Shown in pieces: positions 25,714 through 35,287 of a stretch of DNA of 64,000 bases. The translations under genes were made by a program, and so were the position numbers. Each line of letters begins with the position of its first letter. Positions within the stretch are counted from its first letter, which is position 1. This stretch comes from Enterobacter sp. Bisph1 (lineage in GTDB: Bacteria > Pseudomonadota > Gammaproteobacteria > Enterobacterales > Enterobacteriaceae): the NCBI RefSeq assembly GCF_000814905.1, contig NZ_JXAG01000050.1, forward strand, positions 62,001-126,000. The letters are read 5' to 3'. The notes beneath the pieces are model-generated. The model had not been told where the DNA came from, searched no databases, and worked only from the letters and a program-made list of their open reading frames with translations.

Positions 25714-26250
25714 ATGACGTATCAACAAGCTGGACGCATCGCCATATTGAAACGCGTTCTGGGTTGGGTAATTTTTATTCCGGCCGTCATTTCGACTATC
25801 ATTTCCGTACTCAAATTTATGTACGATCATAGCGATAAACAGCCCGGCATCAATGCCGTGATGCTTGATTTCGCCCATGTCATCATTGAGATGATGCGCT
25901 TCAATACGCCTTTCCTGAATCTCTTTTGGTACAACTCACCGACGCCCGATTTCCACCACAGCATGAACATTGTCTTCTGGGTTATTTTTGCGCTGATCTT
26001 TATCGGGCTGGCGCTGCAGGCATCCGGCGCGCGGATGAGTCGGCAGGCGCGCTTTCTGCGTGAAGGGGTAGAAAACCAACTGATCCTTGAGAACGCCAGA
26101 GGGGCGGAGGGGCTAACGCGCCAACAGATTGAAGAGCGGATTGTGGTCCCGCGCCATACCATTTTTGTACAAATTTTTCCGCTGTATGTCCTGCCGGTGA
26201 TCATTATTATCGCTGGCTACTTCTTCTTTTCACTGCTCGGCTTCCTGTAA
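25714..26250 (+). CDS. yniB: inner membrane protein YniB, unknown function
   Basis: A 178-residue membrane protein matching E. coli YniB. Hydrophobic segments are seen near residues 15-35 (ILKRVLGWVIFIPAVIS), about 85-105 and 150-178. The intervening cytosolic part carries ARMSRQARFLREGVENQL. No function is known. ATG 25714 gives the E. coli length, and an upstream in-frame start at 25690 was rejected. GGGGAAG precedes the start. Confidence 0.92.
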   Translation: MTYQQAGRIAILKRVLGWVIFIPAVISTIISVLKFMYDHSDKQPGINAVMLDFAHVIIEMMRFNTPFLNLFWYNSPTPDFHHSMNIVFWVIFALIFIGLALQASGARMSRQARFLREGVENQLILENARGAEGLTRQQIEERIVVPRHTIFVQIFPLYVLPVIIIIAGYFFFSLLGFL

Positions 26251-26257
26251 GGGACAT

Positions 26258-26280
26258 GCCCGCGGCGTTGCGCCCCGGGC
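26258..26280. terminator. hairpin between yniB and yniA
   Basis: GCCCG at 26258-26262 pairs with CGGGC at 26276-26280, with a further GGCG/CGCC inner stem. It lies between convergent stops. There is no T-run. Confidence 0.45.
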
Positions 26281-26293
26281 CTGATAATTGCGC

Positions 26294-27154
26294 CTATGTT
26301 GCCAGCTCGCGATCCAGCGCTTTTTGCGCATTCACCAGATGTTCACCGCCGAACAGAATCGCCCGGTTAAACAGGGTGTAGAGCTGGTAAAGTGGCTGAC
26401 GGTCGAGGAAATCTGCAGGAAGCGGGGAGATGTTTTGATAACCGTCGTAAATCTGCGGCGGCTGATCCGGGTGGAGCGGCAACATCGCCAAATCGCACTC
26501 CCGGTCGCCCCAGTAACACGCCGGATCGTAAATAAAGGGGCCATCTGGCCCAAGGGCACAATTGGCAGACCACAGATCGCCATGTAATAACGAAGGTTGC
26601 GGCTGGTGAGAACTCAGGCGCTGCTGAACATGTTCGACGATGACATCAATGTTGCCGAACTCCAGCCCCCTTTCCGCCGCCAGTTCTAACTGCCAGCCAA
26701 TGCGCTGCTCGGCAAAAAACGTCGACCAGCGGCGTTGCCAGGCATTGGGCTGTGGCGTGGTGGAGAGATCATTATCGAAGTCGAGACCAAACTGCGGCTG
26801 ATCGCTCCACTGGTGCAGGCGCGCCAGCTGTTGACCGAGCAAAAATGCGCTGTGCCCATCCAGCGGACGGGCGGGGAGATATTCAAGGACCAGAAAGCTG
26901 TAATCACGATCGCTGCCGAGGGCCAAAACCTCCGGCACCCGCACCGTATTACTGCGTGCCAGTAACGCCAGCTGATCGGCTTCGGCAGTAAAGATAGGCA
27001 GCATGGCGCGTTCATCACATTTTACAAACAGATCGCGCCCGGCGTAACGTATGCGCCAGGCGGCATGAATTTCGCCGCCGGGAAGCTCATCTCGTTGCTC
27101 AATTTCGCCTTCACCCAGTTGTTCGCTTAACAGACCACGTATCGCTTGCCACAT
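26294..27154 (-). CDS. yniA: fructosamine kinase family protein YniA
   Basis: A 286-residue kinase-fold protein of the fructosamine-3-kinase (ketoamine kinase) family, related to aminoglycoside phosphotransferases. Seen are LFVKCDE with the ATP lysine, SLLHGDLWSANC with the catalytic aspartate in HGDL, and DPACYWGDRECDLAM with the metal ligand. Bacterial members are thought to repair glycated proteins or small molecules. The exact substrate is not shown. It is convergent with yniB. Confidence 0.93.
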   Translation of the reverse strand: MWQAIRGLLSEQLGEGEIEQRDELPGGEIHAAWRIRYAGRDLFVKCDERAMLPIFTAEADQLALLARSNTVRVPEVLALGSDRDYSFLVLEYLPARPLDGHSAFLLGQQLARLHQWSDQPQFGLDFDNDLSTTPQPNAWQRRWSTFFAEQRIGWQLELAAERGLEFGNIDVIVEHVQQRLSSHQPQPSLLHGDLWSANCALGPDGPFIYDPACYWGDRECDLAMLPLHPDQPPQIYDGYQNISPLPADFLDRQPLYQLYTLFNRAILFGGEHLVNAQKALDRELAT

Positions 27155-27258
27155 GATGTTTCTCCCATGTAATCAGCCAGATCATAAGGTTAGCGCACTA
27201 CAGCTGTTGAAAAATTCGACTTAACGCACAGCCCATATAGAGAACGGCGGTTTAGCAT

Positions 27259-27549
27259 TTAATGTTCCTGTTGCTGGAACGTCTCCCAGGTCGTGACCGT
27301 AACCTCCGTCTCTTCATCGACCGCGCTTTCAGCAAGGCCGCTGGCCAGCGCATGAACATCCTGTTCACTTAATGCGCTAATAAACCCGAAAGTGTTGGTG
27401 CCAAGATCGTGCACGTTGCCGTTATCGTCCGCCATGGTGAGCAGAAAACCAGCACGTGTAAAGTGGTTATTAATTTCGTTGATGTCGGTCAGGGTTTGAT
27501 CGTGAAATTTTACTTCGACTATGTAGCGGGTGATGCTATCGCTGCCCAT
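27259..27549 (-). CDS. ydiZ: YdiZ protein of unknown function
   Basis: A 96-residue cytosolic protein matching E. coli YdiZ (DITRYTVEV-type start, then EINNHFTRAGFLLTMADD and HDLGTNTFGFISA). Its function is unknown. ATG 27549 with GAGG upstream was preferred to a start at 27561. It lies between pfkB (109 bases upstream, same strand) and yniA and may be read through from pfkB. Confidence 0.88.
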   Translation of the reverse strand: MGSDSITRYIVEVKFHDQTLTDINEINNHFTRAGFLLTMADDNGNVHDLGTNTFGFISALSEQDVHALASGLAESAVDEETEVTVTTWETFQQQEH

Positions 27550-27587
27550 CTTGCACCTCATTGTTATATTGACGTTTTATAACGACA

Positions 27588-27615
27588 ACGGCAGGCAACT
27601 CTGGTCGACTGCCGT
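27588..27615 (-). terminator. hairpin downstream of pfkB
   Basis: ACGGCAG at 27588-27594 pairs with CTGCCGT at 27609-27615 in the pfkB-ydiZ gap. No clear U-run follows on the minus strand, so it could be a partial terminator or an mRNA 3'-end structure. Confidence 0.4.
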
Positions 27616-27658
27616 ATAAGATTTTCGGTATTTCCCCTGTTTACTAACGGGGCCTGTA

Positions 27659-28591
27659 TCAGACCTGGCGCAAATAATCGTAAATCTTCTGGGTATCTTC
27701 CCGCGCACACAGCCGGGTGCCGTGATTGATGGTGGCTGCGCTACCGGCAGCGACACCGAAGCGTACCATGTCATCAAAAGCCGCACCCTGAGATAACTTG
27801 AGGGTCATTGCGCCCACCATACTATCGCCCGCGCCGACGGTGCTTTGACTTTTCATCGGGGGCGGCACCACCTGCACGCAGCTATTGGCATCGACACCCA
27901 GTGCGCCCTGTGGCCCCAGCGAGACAACCACGCGCAGCGCTTTGCCGCTGGAGATTAACTCCTGAGCGGCTTTACGCACATCATCAGGCTGCGTGAGCTC
28001 TCTTCCAACCAGCGCGCTTAACTCCTTCTGATTGGGTTTTACCAGTTCGATATTGCCGATTGAAAGCGCGGCGGTCAGCGCCTCGCCGGAGCTATCAACG
28101 ATACAGCGAATGCCCTGTTGTTGGGCCGCTTGCAGTAGCTGCACCAGCTTACTGACCTCGACGCCAGGCGGCAGGCTGCCGCTTATCACCAGAATTGCCC
28201 CGGCTTCTATCGCCAGCACTTTCTCTTCGAGCTGATGAAATTCCTCTTCATTCAGTGCCGCACCCGGCATGACAAAGCGATACTGCTCGCCGCTGGATTC
28301 GACGTGAACATGCAGGTTTTGCCGCGTCCAGTCGTGGGTGGCGACGGTAATAGTCGGTACATGCTCATCGTACAATAAGGCAGTAAGATGATCGCCCGTG
28401 GCACCGCCAGCCGGAAATATTGCCGTCGCTTTGCCACCAAGATGGGCAATGGCTCGCGCCACATTAATACCGCCGCCGCCTGGTTCAAAAATGGGTGCGC
28501 TACAGCGTAATTTACCTTCAGGATAGATGTGCGGCGTCAATGTCGCGCTATCCAGGGAAGGTGCCAACGTAAGGGTATATACAGCAGCCAT
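27659..28591 (-). CDS. pfkB: 6-phosphofructokinase isozyme II
   Basis: PfkB is the minor phosphofructokinase, a ribokinase-family (PfkB) sugar kinase that phosphorylates fructose 6-phosphate with ATP. The 310 residues (E. coli 309) show the N-terminal signature GGGGINVARAIAHLGG and the C-terminal STVGAGDSMVGAM with the catalytic aspartate near 256. GGAGG precedes ATG 28591. The gene is divergent from ydiY. Confidence 0.96.
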   Translation of the reverse strand: MAAVYTLTLAPSLDSATLTPHIYPEGKLRCSAPIFEPGGGGINVARAIAHLGGKATAIFPAGGATGDHLTALLYDEHVPTITVATHDWTRQNLHVHVESSGEQYRFVMPGAALNEEEFHQLEEKVLAIEAGAILVISGSLPPGVEVSKLVQLLQAAQQQGIRCIVDSSGEALTAALSIGNIELVKPNQKELSALVGRELTQPDDVRKAAQELISSGKALRVVVSLGPQGALGVDANSCVQVVPPPMKSQSTVGAGDSMVGAMTLKLSQGAAFDDMVRFGVAAGSAATINHGTRLCAREDTQKIYDYLRQV

Positions 28592-28881
28592 GATGACCTC
28601 CTTTTACTCAGGTTGCAGTAAGCCTGGCACCAATTACGCGTTAGGGAAAGTAAATAACAGTATGATTTTCCGATTAATATGGCGTTAATATACGCTGAGG
28701 TTAATAACCGTTTAATAGTTTTGGGAACTCTCTTATTCAAAAAATCAGATAACTTTACATTGATATGTTTAAGCGGGCTTTTTATAATTTGTTTCCTTTC
28801 ACAGGGCCATACATCATTGCTCTTGATGAAAGTTTCCGGGATCGTGATGGTCTCTTTTATTGCTGTTCGGACTCTAAATAA

Positions 28882-29637
28882 ATGAAGCTTTTGAAGACAG
28901 TACCCGTGCTTATGGTGGCTGCGGGTGTGTTTGTATCAATGCACGCTTTTGCAGACGATGCCGTTTTTACTGTCATGGATGATCCCTCTTCAGCTAAATC
29001 GCCGTTTGAAGGTACTTTAAACGGTGGTTATCTGTCCCAGGCCGGTAACACTAAGAGCTCCTCTTTGACCGCTGACTCTACGCTGACCTGGTACGGCGAT
29101 ACGACGGCATGGTCACTGTGGGGCAACGCCAGCAATACATCGTCTAACGATGTACGTTCGTCTGAAAAATACGCTGCCGGTGGCCGTAGTCGTTATAACA
29201 TGACGGATTACGACTATCTGTTTAGTCAGGCGAGCTGGTTAACCGACCGCTATAACGGCTATCACGCGCGTGATGTGCTGACCGCAGGTTACGGTCATCA
29301 GTTCCTGAATGGTCCGGTTCACAGCCTACGCTTTGAATTCGGTCCGGGTGTGCGTTACGACAAGTTCACCAATGACGATACGGAAACCACCGCCCTCGGC
29401 TATGCTTCCGGCATGTATGCCTGGCAGATGACCGATAACACCAAATTCACCCAGGGTGTTTCTGTATTTGGTGCGAATGATACAACCGTTAATTCAGAAA
29501 CAGCGCTGAACGTGGCAATTAATGCCCACTTCGCTCTGAAGGTTGCCTATAACGTAACCTGGAACTCCGAGCCGCCGTCAAGCGCGCCCAATCATACCGA
29601 TCGCAAAACGGCGGTAACGATTGGTTATAAAATGTAA
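28882..29637 (+). CDS. ydiY: YdiY, DUF481 outer-membrane-type protein
   Basis: A 251-residue DUF481 protein with a signal peptide (hydrophobic run ending HAFA) and alternating beta-strand-like sequence ending in YKM, the aromatic-hydrophobic end expected for an outer membrane barrel. It matches E. coli YdiY, which is acid-inducible. The function is unknown. No good ribosome-binding site is visible before ATG 28882, only TCTAAATAA. A terminator follows. Confidence 0.93.
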   Translation: MKLLKTVPVLMVAAGVFVSMHAFADDAVFTVMDDPSSAKSPFEGTLNGGYLSQAGNTKSSSLTADSTLTWYGDTTAWSLWGNASNTSSNDVRSSEKYAAGGRSRYNMTDYDYLFSQASWLTDRYNGYHARDVLTAGYGHQFLNGPVHSLRFEFGPGVRYDKFTNDDTETTALGYASGMYAWQMTDNTKFTQGVSVFGANDTTVNSETALNVAINAHFALKVAYNVTWNSEPPSSAPNHTDRKTAVTIGYKM

Positions 29638-29641
29638 TTTG

Positions 29642-29672
29642 ATGGGCCGGGAATACCGGCCCATTATTTTAT
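29642..29672 (+). terminator. terminator of ydiY
   Basis: ATGGGCCGG at 29642-29650 pairs perfectly with CCGGCCCAT at 29656-29664, followed by TATTTTATTT. Confidence 0.88.
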
Positions 29673-29894
29673 TTGTTATTTTGTGCTATTTCATGGGCGC
29701 TAAAAGCGGTTTAATTTAAGTCCTTTTTCCCCTTCATTATTTCCTCACAATTACTCTTTGCGTTACATATTCAGTTTATTTGACACGAATGGATAAATAA
29801 ATTGACTGTGCAAAAGTGTGATCCAGATCTAAACTAACAACACGGGCAAAAAAAACGCCCAGCCAGTTATGTTGTTATTTAGAATGAGAACTCA

Positions 29895-30113
29895 ATGATG
29901 AAAAATATCAAAACCGCTGCGACCGCCGTCGTGCTTTCAACACTCTCTTTTGGCGTATTCGCGGCTCAAACTGCCACCACTGCCAGCCAGACTCACACCA
30001 ATATTACCAACATTGAAGCGGGCTCCAATCGCGTGCCGGTGGCGCAAACCACAGAAGGCTCAAATGCCGCTGCATTTAATGCGCATACGCTGGTGGCCGG
30101 TGAGTGGAACTAA
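29895..30113 (+). CDS. small secreted protein, unrecognised
   Basis: A 72-residue ORF with a typical Sec signal peptide (MMKNIK, hydrophobic stretch, GVFAAQ cleavage region). The N-terminus resembles that of YhcN/BhsA-type DUF1471 stress proteins, but the mature part of about 48 residues, rich in T, N, A and S, lacks the DUF1471 pattern and ends in VAGEWN. There are no cysteines. The gene has a GAGAA-type ribosome-binding site, its own terminator, and lies between ydiY and the orphan flagellin, with which it is convergent. The signal peptide and the terminator argue that it is real. Its function is unknown. Confidence 0.65.
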   Translation: MMKNIKTAATAVVLSTLSFGVFAAQTATTASQTHTNITNIEAGSNRVPVAQTTEGSNAAAFNAHTLVAGEWN

Positions 30114-30139
30114 AATAGTTCGGTTAATTCATTAACCTG

Positions 30140-30173
30140 AAAAAAGCCGGATGATGACGTACCGGTTTTTTTA
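30140..30173. terminator. terminator after the small secreted protein gene
   Basis: AAAAAGCCGG and CCGGTTTTTTT flank an 11-base loop, with a continuing T-run. It lies 26 bases beyond the stop at 30113. Confidence 0.75.
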
Positions 30174-30266
30174 TTTGTGGCTGTCGGAAAGCAGGACGGT
30201 AAGTATTTATTTTATTGCCCGGATGTGCGTGGAATATACAACGCTTTTTTTCGTGAGAATTCAGCG

Positions 30267-31712
30267 TTAACCACGCAGAAGGGTGAGAATATTTTCTGCT
30301 GATTGGTTAGCCGCTTTAAGTACGGCTTCCTGTCCCTGCTGAAGTATTTGCGCCTTAGCCATTTTGCTGGCTTCCAGTGCATAATCCGCATCCTCAATTC
30401 GGCTTTTCGCCGCCTGGGTGGCGACGTTTTGCTGCCCCAGTACCGCTTTATTTGATTCGAAACGGTTGATATACGCACCGTACTGCCCACGATAAGCGCT
30501 AACTTTATCCAGCGCGTTATCCAGCGCGACCATTGCCGTGTCCGTCGAGGCTTTGGTATAGAGGCTAGTGTTATTCAGCCCGAGGGATTTTATATCCGCA
30601 GGCGTCGTGGGCATGCTGACTGATTGAATCTCATCTCCCACATTGGCGCTGGTGACGACTTCCCACGGCCGACTCTGCTTCGGCGGTTGCGGCGGGGCAA
30701 TAGTGGGTTTCGGCAGCGTACCCCAGGTCAGATTGCTGGTGAAAGAGCCGCTACCGAGCACCATTACCACTAAATCCTCTGTCACTTTATCTATCGTCAC
30801 GCGTTCAAGACGAACCGAACCATTACTGCCGTCATTAAAGGCTCTGCCAGGTTCGTAACGGTCGCCATCACCACTATAGGCAATATTCATCCCGTTATAG
30901 TTCATCGTCTTGCTACCATTTAGCGCCCACGCCGCACCGCCCTCATTTAACAAGGTATCATCGTAGGTTGCGCCGCTCTTGAAGCCGTTAGCGGCGGTCA
31001 GAACGCGACTGTTGGCTTTTGCCGCATCGGTGATACCGCGACTTTTCCACGTATAATCCGTGTTAGTACCGTTGATTGGCGTGCCGGTCAGGTGTTTACC
31101 ATCGCGAGTGAAGAGCTGGATATCGTCATCAAGCCCCAGTGAGTCAATGGTAATCGAGATATTGGTAGCACCGGCCGGAATATAGGCCAGCGAGACGATG
31201 CCGGAGGTAAAGGAATAATTGGTGCCCTGAACCGGAAATTTGACGTTTAAAGGCGGAACGCCGCCAATCAGCACCGGCGGCAGATCCGGCGAGTCGCTCG
31301 CCAGCGGATAGCTGCCAAAAATTTCGGTTCCCTCAGAAATGGACTGAATATTGTTAAGAATAGATTGATATTCGTTCTGAATACTCACCCGATCGTTGTC
31401 GGACAACGTACTGTTGCCTGCCTGAATCGCCAGGCTTTTGGCACGGATTAGTAATTCGCTAACCGTGTTGAGATTACCATCAGCGGTTTGCGCCATACTA
31501 ATAGCATCATCAAGACCGCGCGACACGACGCTGTCCGCATTGGCATTAGAGCGCATGCGGTTTGAGATAGCCTGCCCGGCCGCATCGTCCTTCGCGCCGT
31601 TAATGCGCAGCCCCGATGAAAGGCGCGCAATGGACTCCTGTAGGGATAAGGTCGTAATTTTCTGAGTCGTCAGGTTCAGCCCGGCAAACTCATTATGATT
31701 GATTGCTTGCAT
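30267..31712 (-). CDS. orphan flagellin with inserted central domain
   Basis: A 481-residue flagellin. Residues 1-135 form D0/D1 (ESIARLSSGLRINGAKDDAAG, residues about 26-45), with R90, L94, Q97 and E114 at positions of the Salmonella FliC TLR5 contact set. Residues about 390-481 are the matching C-terminal D1/D0 (SRIEDADYALEASKM, NQSAENILTLLRG). Between proline-rich linkers (about 141-154 and 334-349) lies a domain of some 180 residues, beta-rich, with IPAGATNISITIDS and LDDDIQLFTRDGKHL, reminiscent of PPC-type sandwich domains. No other flagellar gene is near. A sigma-28-like promoter precedes it. ATG 31712 fits family N-termini; ATG 31721 and TTG 31733 are alternatives, and no start has a strong ribosome-binding site. 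Confidence 0.88.
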   Translation of the reverse strand: MQAINHNEFAGLNLTTQKITTLSLQESIARLSSGLRINGAKDDAAGQAISNRMRSNANADSVVSRGLDDAISMAQTADGNLNTVSELLIRAKSLAIQAGNSTLSDNDRVSIQNEYQSILNNIQSISEGTEIFGSYPLASDSPDLPPVLIGGVPPLNVKFPVQGTNYSFTSGIVSLAYIPAGATNISITIDSLGLDDDIQLFTRDGKHLTGTPINGTNTDYTWKSRGITDAAKANSRVLTAANGFKSGATYDDTLLNEGGAAWALNGSKTMNYNGMNIAYSGDGDRYEPGRAFNDGSNGSVRLERVTIDKVTEDLVVMVLGSGSFTSNLTWGTLPKPTIAPPQPPKQSRPWEVVTSANVGDEIQSVSMPTTPADIKSLGLNNTSLYTKASTDTAMVALDNALDKVSAYRGQYGAYINRFESNKAVLGQQNVATQAAKSRIEDADYALEASKMAKAQILQQGQEAVLKAANQSAENILTLLRG

Positions 31713-31750
31713 TACCGTCATTAATTCATTCAAACCACTAATGAATTATT

Positions 31751-31777
31751 CATCGGCAAACTGAGTGATTAACTTTA
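31751..31777 (-). promoter_or_regulatory. sigma-28 (FliA)-like promoter of the flagellin gene
   Basis: On the minus strand TAAAG (31777-31773) is followed by GCCGATG (31757-31751). This matches the TAAA-N15-GCCGATAA consensus except for a spacer of 16 and one -10 change. Transcription would begin about 35 bases before ATG 31712. Confidence 0.65.
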
Positions 31778-32001
31778 AGGTAAATTGGTGGGGCAATTTA
31801 ACTTTGTGCAAGTGACTGAAAAGACAGCGGCGATAAACGACGGCTTCTGTTTAACCTCTGTGCGCTGTGTAGCAAGATGCGATAGCATCAGCCTGTTGCC
31901 ACCGTAACACTATGCGCAATCTATTTTTTTGGACATTGGCCACTATCACCACCTGCTGTAAGACTCAACGTCATGGCTTGAACATCACTACCGGAGGCAA
32001 T

Positions 32002-32214
32002 ATGGGGAACACCAAAGATGAAGCGTTATATGAAGAGATGTGCCGGGTAGTTGGAAAAGTGGTGCTTGAAATGCGCGACCTGGGGCAAGAACCGAAGCAT
32101 ATTGTTATCGCTGGGGTGGTCAGAACCATGCTGGCGAACAGCAAAATTAAGCGCTCTGAGTTAACGCAAGAAGCGATGGAAACGGTGATTCGCGCGCTGG
32201 GCTATCAAGCTTGA
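32002..32214 (+). CDS. fumD: FumD (YdhZ) family protein
   Basis: A 70-residue protein with EEMCRVVGKVVLEMRDLGQE and PKHIVIAGVVRTMLAN nearly identical to E. coli FumD/YdhZ. It has been described as a fumarase in E. coli, although its small size makes the mechanism unclear. ATG 32002 follows GGAGG at 31993-31997, and an in-frame extension from 31912 was rejected. In E. coli the gene lies near pykF, and here it is between the flagellin gene and thrS. A hairpin follows. Confidence 0.85.
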   Translation: MGNTKDEALYEEMCRVVGKVVLEMRDLGQEPKHIVIAGVVRTMLANSKIKRSELTQEAMETVIRALGYQA

Positions 32215-32233
32215 CATGAAAAGTAGAGGGGGA

Positions 32234-32258
32234 AAAAGGCACGCGCTGCGCGCCTTTC
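32234..32258 (+). terminator. hairpin after fumD
   Basis: AAAGGC(A)CGCGC pairs with GCGCGCCTTT with one bulged base, 20 bases after the fumD stop. The T-run is short. Confidence 0.5.
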
Positions 32259-32289
32259 AAAAGGACAACTGCTAAATGTGGCAATCGCC

Positions 32290-32412
32290 TTAATGCCGTT
32301 TCCTGTACCGGCCGGGAAGGGCACGGGAAGACTTCATGCTGTGATGTTTGTAAAAAGAAAAAACAATAATCGCAATGAGTGCGACAATGACCAATATAGA
32401 AACAATTACCAT
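32290..32412 (-). CDS. possible 40-residue single-span membrane protein
   Basis: The minus strand from ATG 32412 to TAA 32290 encodes 40 residues: a hydrophobic N-terminal segment of about 20 residues (MVIVSILVIVALIAIIVFSF) followed by a basic tail rich in R, K and H. This is the layout of enterobacterial small membrane proteins with the positive end in the cytoplasm. No clear Shine-Dalgarno sequence precedes the ATG, and I do not recognise a family. It lies in the otherwise empty fumD-thrS gap. Confidence 0.42.
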   Translation of the reverse strand: MVIVSILVIVALIAIIVFSFYKHHSMKSSRALPGRYRKRH

Positions 32413-32625
32413 TTTTAATCAGTAGGTTAGAAGCTAAGGGGTAGTCATATAGAAGTCGGGATACCCCCCAGTGTCAATCAAAGGGTTAAAAATCAGATTA
32501 TCCTTAGATGAAATATTTGCTTTTAAAACACCTTTTCAATTTGAATTTATTGCCGCTGTTAAAAGGCCGCGCGATTGACCTGCATCACACTAATCCTTCC
32601 AACCACCCGCGCAAATGTGTACTAT
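32413..32625 (+). promoter_or_regulatory. thrS promoter region
   Basis: Most of this stretch is AT-rich and without a gene. At its right end TACTAT at 32620-32625, preceded by TG and, 17 bases upstream, by TTCCAA (32597-32602), forms a plausible extended -10 promoter for thrS. Confidence 0.5.
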
Positions 32626-32631
32626 TGCCGG

Positions 32632-32797
32632 GTACTTAACAGCGGCAGGTAAGGGTACCTGGTAGAGAAAATCTCTATGCTATACAGATTCCGCAGAGTG
32701 AAGCGAGAAAACTTACCGTCGCGGCTGTTATATCTTTGATCTCGGATTTTGTATGTGCTCTTTCGTGTGGGGCACCACTGCAAATTAAGGAAATGAA
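32632..32797 (+). promoter_or_regulatory. thrS leader with translational operator
   Basis: About 165 transcribed bases precede the thrS start. They contain stem-loop-forming segments, for example CTTAACAGCGGC with GTCGCGGCTGTT and GTGTGGGGCACCAC close to the ribosome-binding site. In E. coli ThrS binds tRNA-like hairpins in this leader and blocks its own translation. The general layout is the same here, and the exact folds were not computed. Confidence 0.65.
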
Positions 32798-34726
32798 ATG
32801 CCTGTAATTACTCTTCCTGATGGCAGCCAACGCCATTACGACCACGCCGTAAGCCCAATGGATGTTGCGCTTGATATCGGTCCGGGACTGGCGAAAGCCT
32901 GTATCGCTGGCCGCGTCAACGGTGAACTGGTTGATGCTTCTGATGTGATTGAAAGCGATGCCAACCTTGCCATTATCACCGCGAAAGATGATGACGGTCT
33001 GGACATCATTCGCCACTCCTGTGCGCATCTGTTAGGCCATGCGATTAAACAATTGTGGCCCCACACCAAAATGGCAATCGGTCCGGTTATCGATAACGGC
33101 TTCTACTATGACGTTGATCTTGACCATACGCTGACCCAGGAAGATATCGACGCGCTCGAAAAACGTATGCATGAGCTCGCCGAAACGAACTACGATGTCA
33201 TCAAGAAGAAGGTTAGCTGGCACGAAGCGCGTGAGACATTCGCTCAACGCGGCGAAAGCTATAAAGTTTCCATCCTTGATGAAAATATTGCGCATGATGA
33301 CAAGCCAGGCTTGTATCATCACCAGGAATATGTCGACATGTGCCGCGGTCCGCACGTGCCGAATATGCGTTTCTGCCATCATTTCAAACTGATGAAAACA
33401 GCGGGTGCCTACTGGCGCGGCGACAGCAATAACAAAATGCTGCAGCGTATTTATGGTACCGCGTGGGCGGATAAAAAAGCGCTGAATGCGTATCTGCAAC
33501 GTCTGGAAGAAGCGGCAAAACGCGACCACCGTAAAATCGGTAAACAGCTCGACCTGTATCATATGCAGGAAGAAGCGCCGGGTATGGTATTCTGGCATAA
33601 CGATGGCTGGACTATCTTCCGTGAGCTGGAAACCTTCGTACGTTCGAAACTGAAAGAGTATCAGTATCAGGAAGTGAAAGGCCCGTTCATGATGGACCGT
33701 GTGCTGTGGGAAAAAACCGGCCACTGGGACAACTACAAAGATGCGATGTTTACCACCTCTTCAGAGAACCGTGAATACTGCATCAAACCGATGAACTGTC
33801 CGGGTCACGTCCAGATCTTTAATCAAGGTTTAAAATCCTACCGCGATCTGCCGCTGCGTATGGCGGAGTTCGGTAGCTGCCATCGTAACGAGCCCTCGGG
33901 CGCGCTGCATGGCTTGATGCGCGTACGTGGCTTCACTCAGGATGACGCGCACATCTTCTGTACAGAAGAGCAGGTGCGTGACGAAGTGAATGCTTGTATT
34001 CGTTTGGTCTACGATATGTACAGCACGTTTGGCTTTGAGAAGATCGTCGTCAAACTCTCAACTCGTCCGGAAAAACGTATCGGTAGCGACGAGATGTGGG
34101 ATCGTGCTGAGGCGGACCTGGCTGTAGCGCTGGAAGAGAATAACATCCCGTTCGAGTATCAACTGGGTGAAGGCGCGTTCTACGGTCCGAAAATTGAATT
34201 TACACTGTATGACTGCCTCGATCGTGCATGGCAGTGCGGTACTGTCCAGTTGGACTTCTCTTTGCCGTCTCGTCTGAACGCCTCTTATGTGGGCGAAAGC
34301 AACGAGCGTCAAGTGCCGGTAATGATTCACCGGGCGATTCTTGGTTCACTGGAGCGCTTTATCGGCATCCTGACCGAAGAGTTCGCCGGCTTCTTCCCGA
34401 CCTGGCTTGCGCCGGTGCAGGTAGTTGTGATGAACATCACTGATTCACAGGCTGATTACGTTAACGAATTGACGCGTAAACTACAAAATGCGGGCATTCG
34501 TGTAAAAGCAGACTTGAGAAACGAGAAGATTGGCTTTAAAATCCGCGAGCACACTTTACGTCGTGTCCCTTATATGCTGGTTTGCGGTGACAAAGAGGTT
34601 GAAGCCGGCAAAGTGGCCGTGCGTACCCGTCGCGGTAAAGACCTGGGTAGCCTTGACGTAAATAAAGTTATCGAGAAGCTGCAACAAGAAATTCGCAGCC
34701 GCAGTCTTCAACAACTGGAGGAATAA
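32798..34726 (+). CDS. thrS: threonine--tRNA ligase
   Basis: ThrS charges tRNA-Thr and represses its own mRNA. The 642 residues equal the E. coli length: TGS and editing domains ([11 protein letters not shown]-type [16 protein letters not shown] near 70-90, with the editing histidines), the class II catalytic core with the zinc cysteine Cys334 in MNCPGHV, the [19 protein letters not shown] motif 2 region, and the C-terminal anticodon-binding domain. AAGGAAATGAAATG gives the ribosome-binding site. infC starts three bases after its stop. Confidence 0.98.
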   Translation: MPVITLPDGSQRHYDHAVSPMDVALDIGPGLAKACIAGRVNGELVDASDVIESDANLAIITAKDDDGLDIIRHSCAHLLGHAIKQLWPHTKMAIGPVIDNGFYYDVDLDHTLTQEDIDALEKRMHELAETNYDVIKKKVSWHEARETFAQRGESYKVSILDENIAHDDKPGLYHHQEYVDMCRGPHVPNMRFCHHFKLMKTAGAYWRGDSNNKMLQRIYGTAWADKKALNAYLQRLEEAAKRDHRKIGKQLDLYHMQEEAPGMVFWHNDGWTIFRELETFVRSKLKEYQYQEVKGPFMMDRVLWEKTGHWDNYKDAMFTTSSENREYCIKPMNCPGHVQIFNQGLKSYRDLPLRMAEFGSCHRNEPSGALHGLMRVRGFTQDDAHIFCTEEQVRDEVNACIRLVYDMYSTFGFEKIVVKLSTRPEKRIGSDEMWDRAEADLAVALEENNIPFEYQLGEGAFYGPKIEFTLYDCLDRAWQCGTVQLDFSLPSRLNASYVGESNERQVPVMIHRAILGSLERFIGILTEEFAGFFPTWLAPVQVVVMNITDSQADYVNELTRKLQNAGIRVKADLRNEKIGFKIREHTLRRVPYMLVCGDKEVEAGKVAVRTRRGKDLGSLDVNKVIEKLQQEIRSRSLQQLEE

Positions 34727-35272
<546 letters not shown>

Positions 35273-35287
35273 GGCCATCAAGTAATT

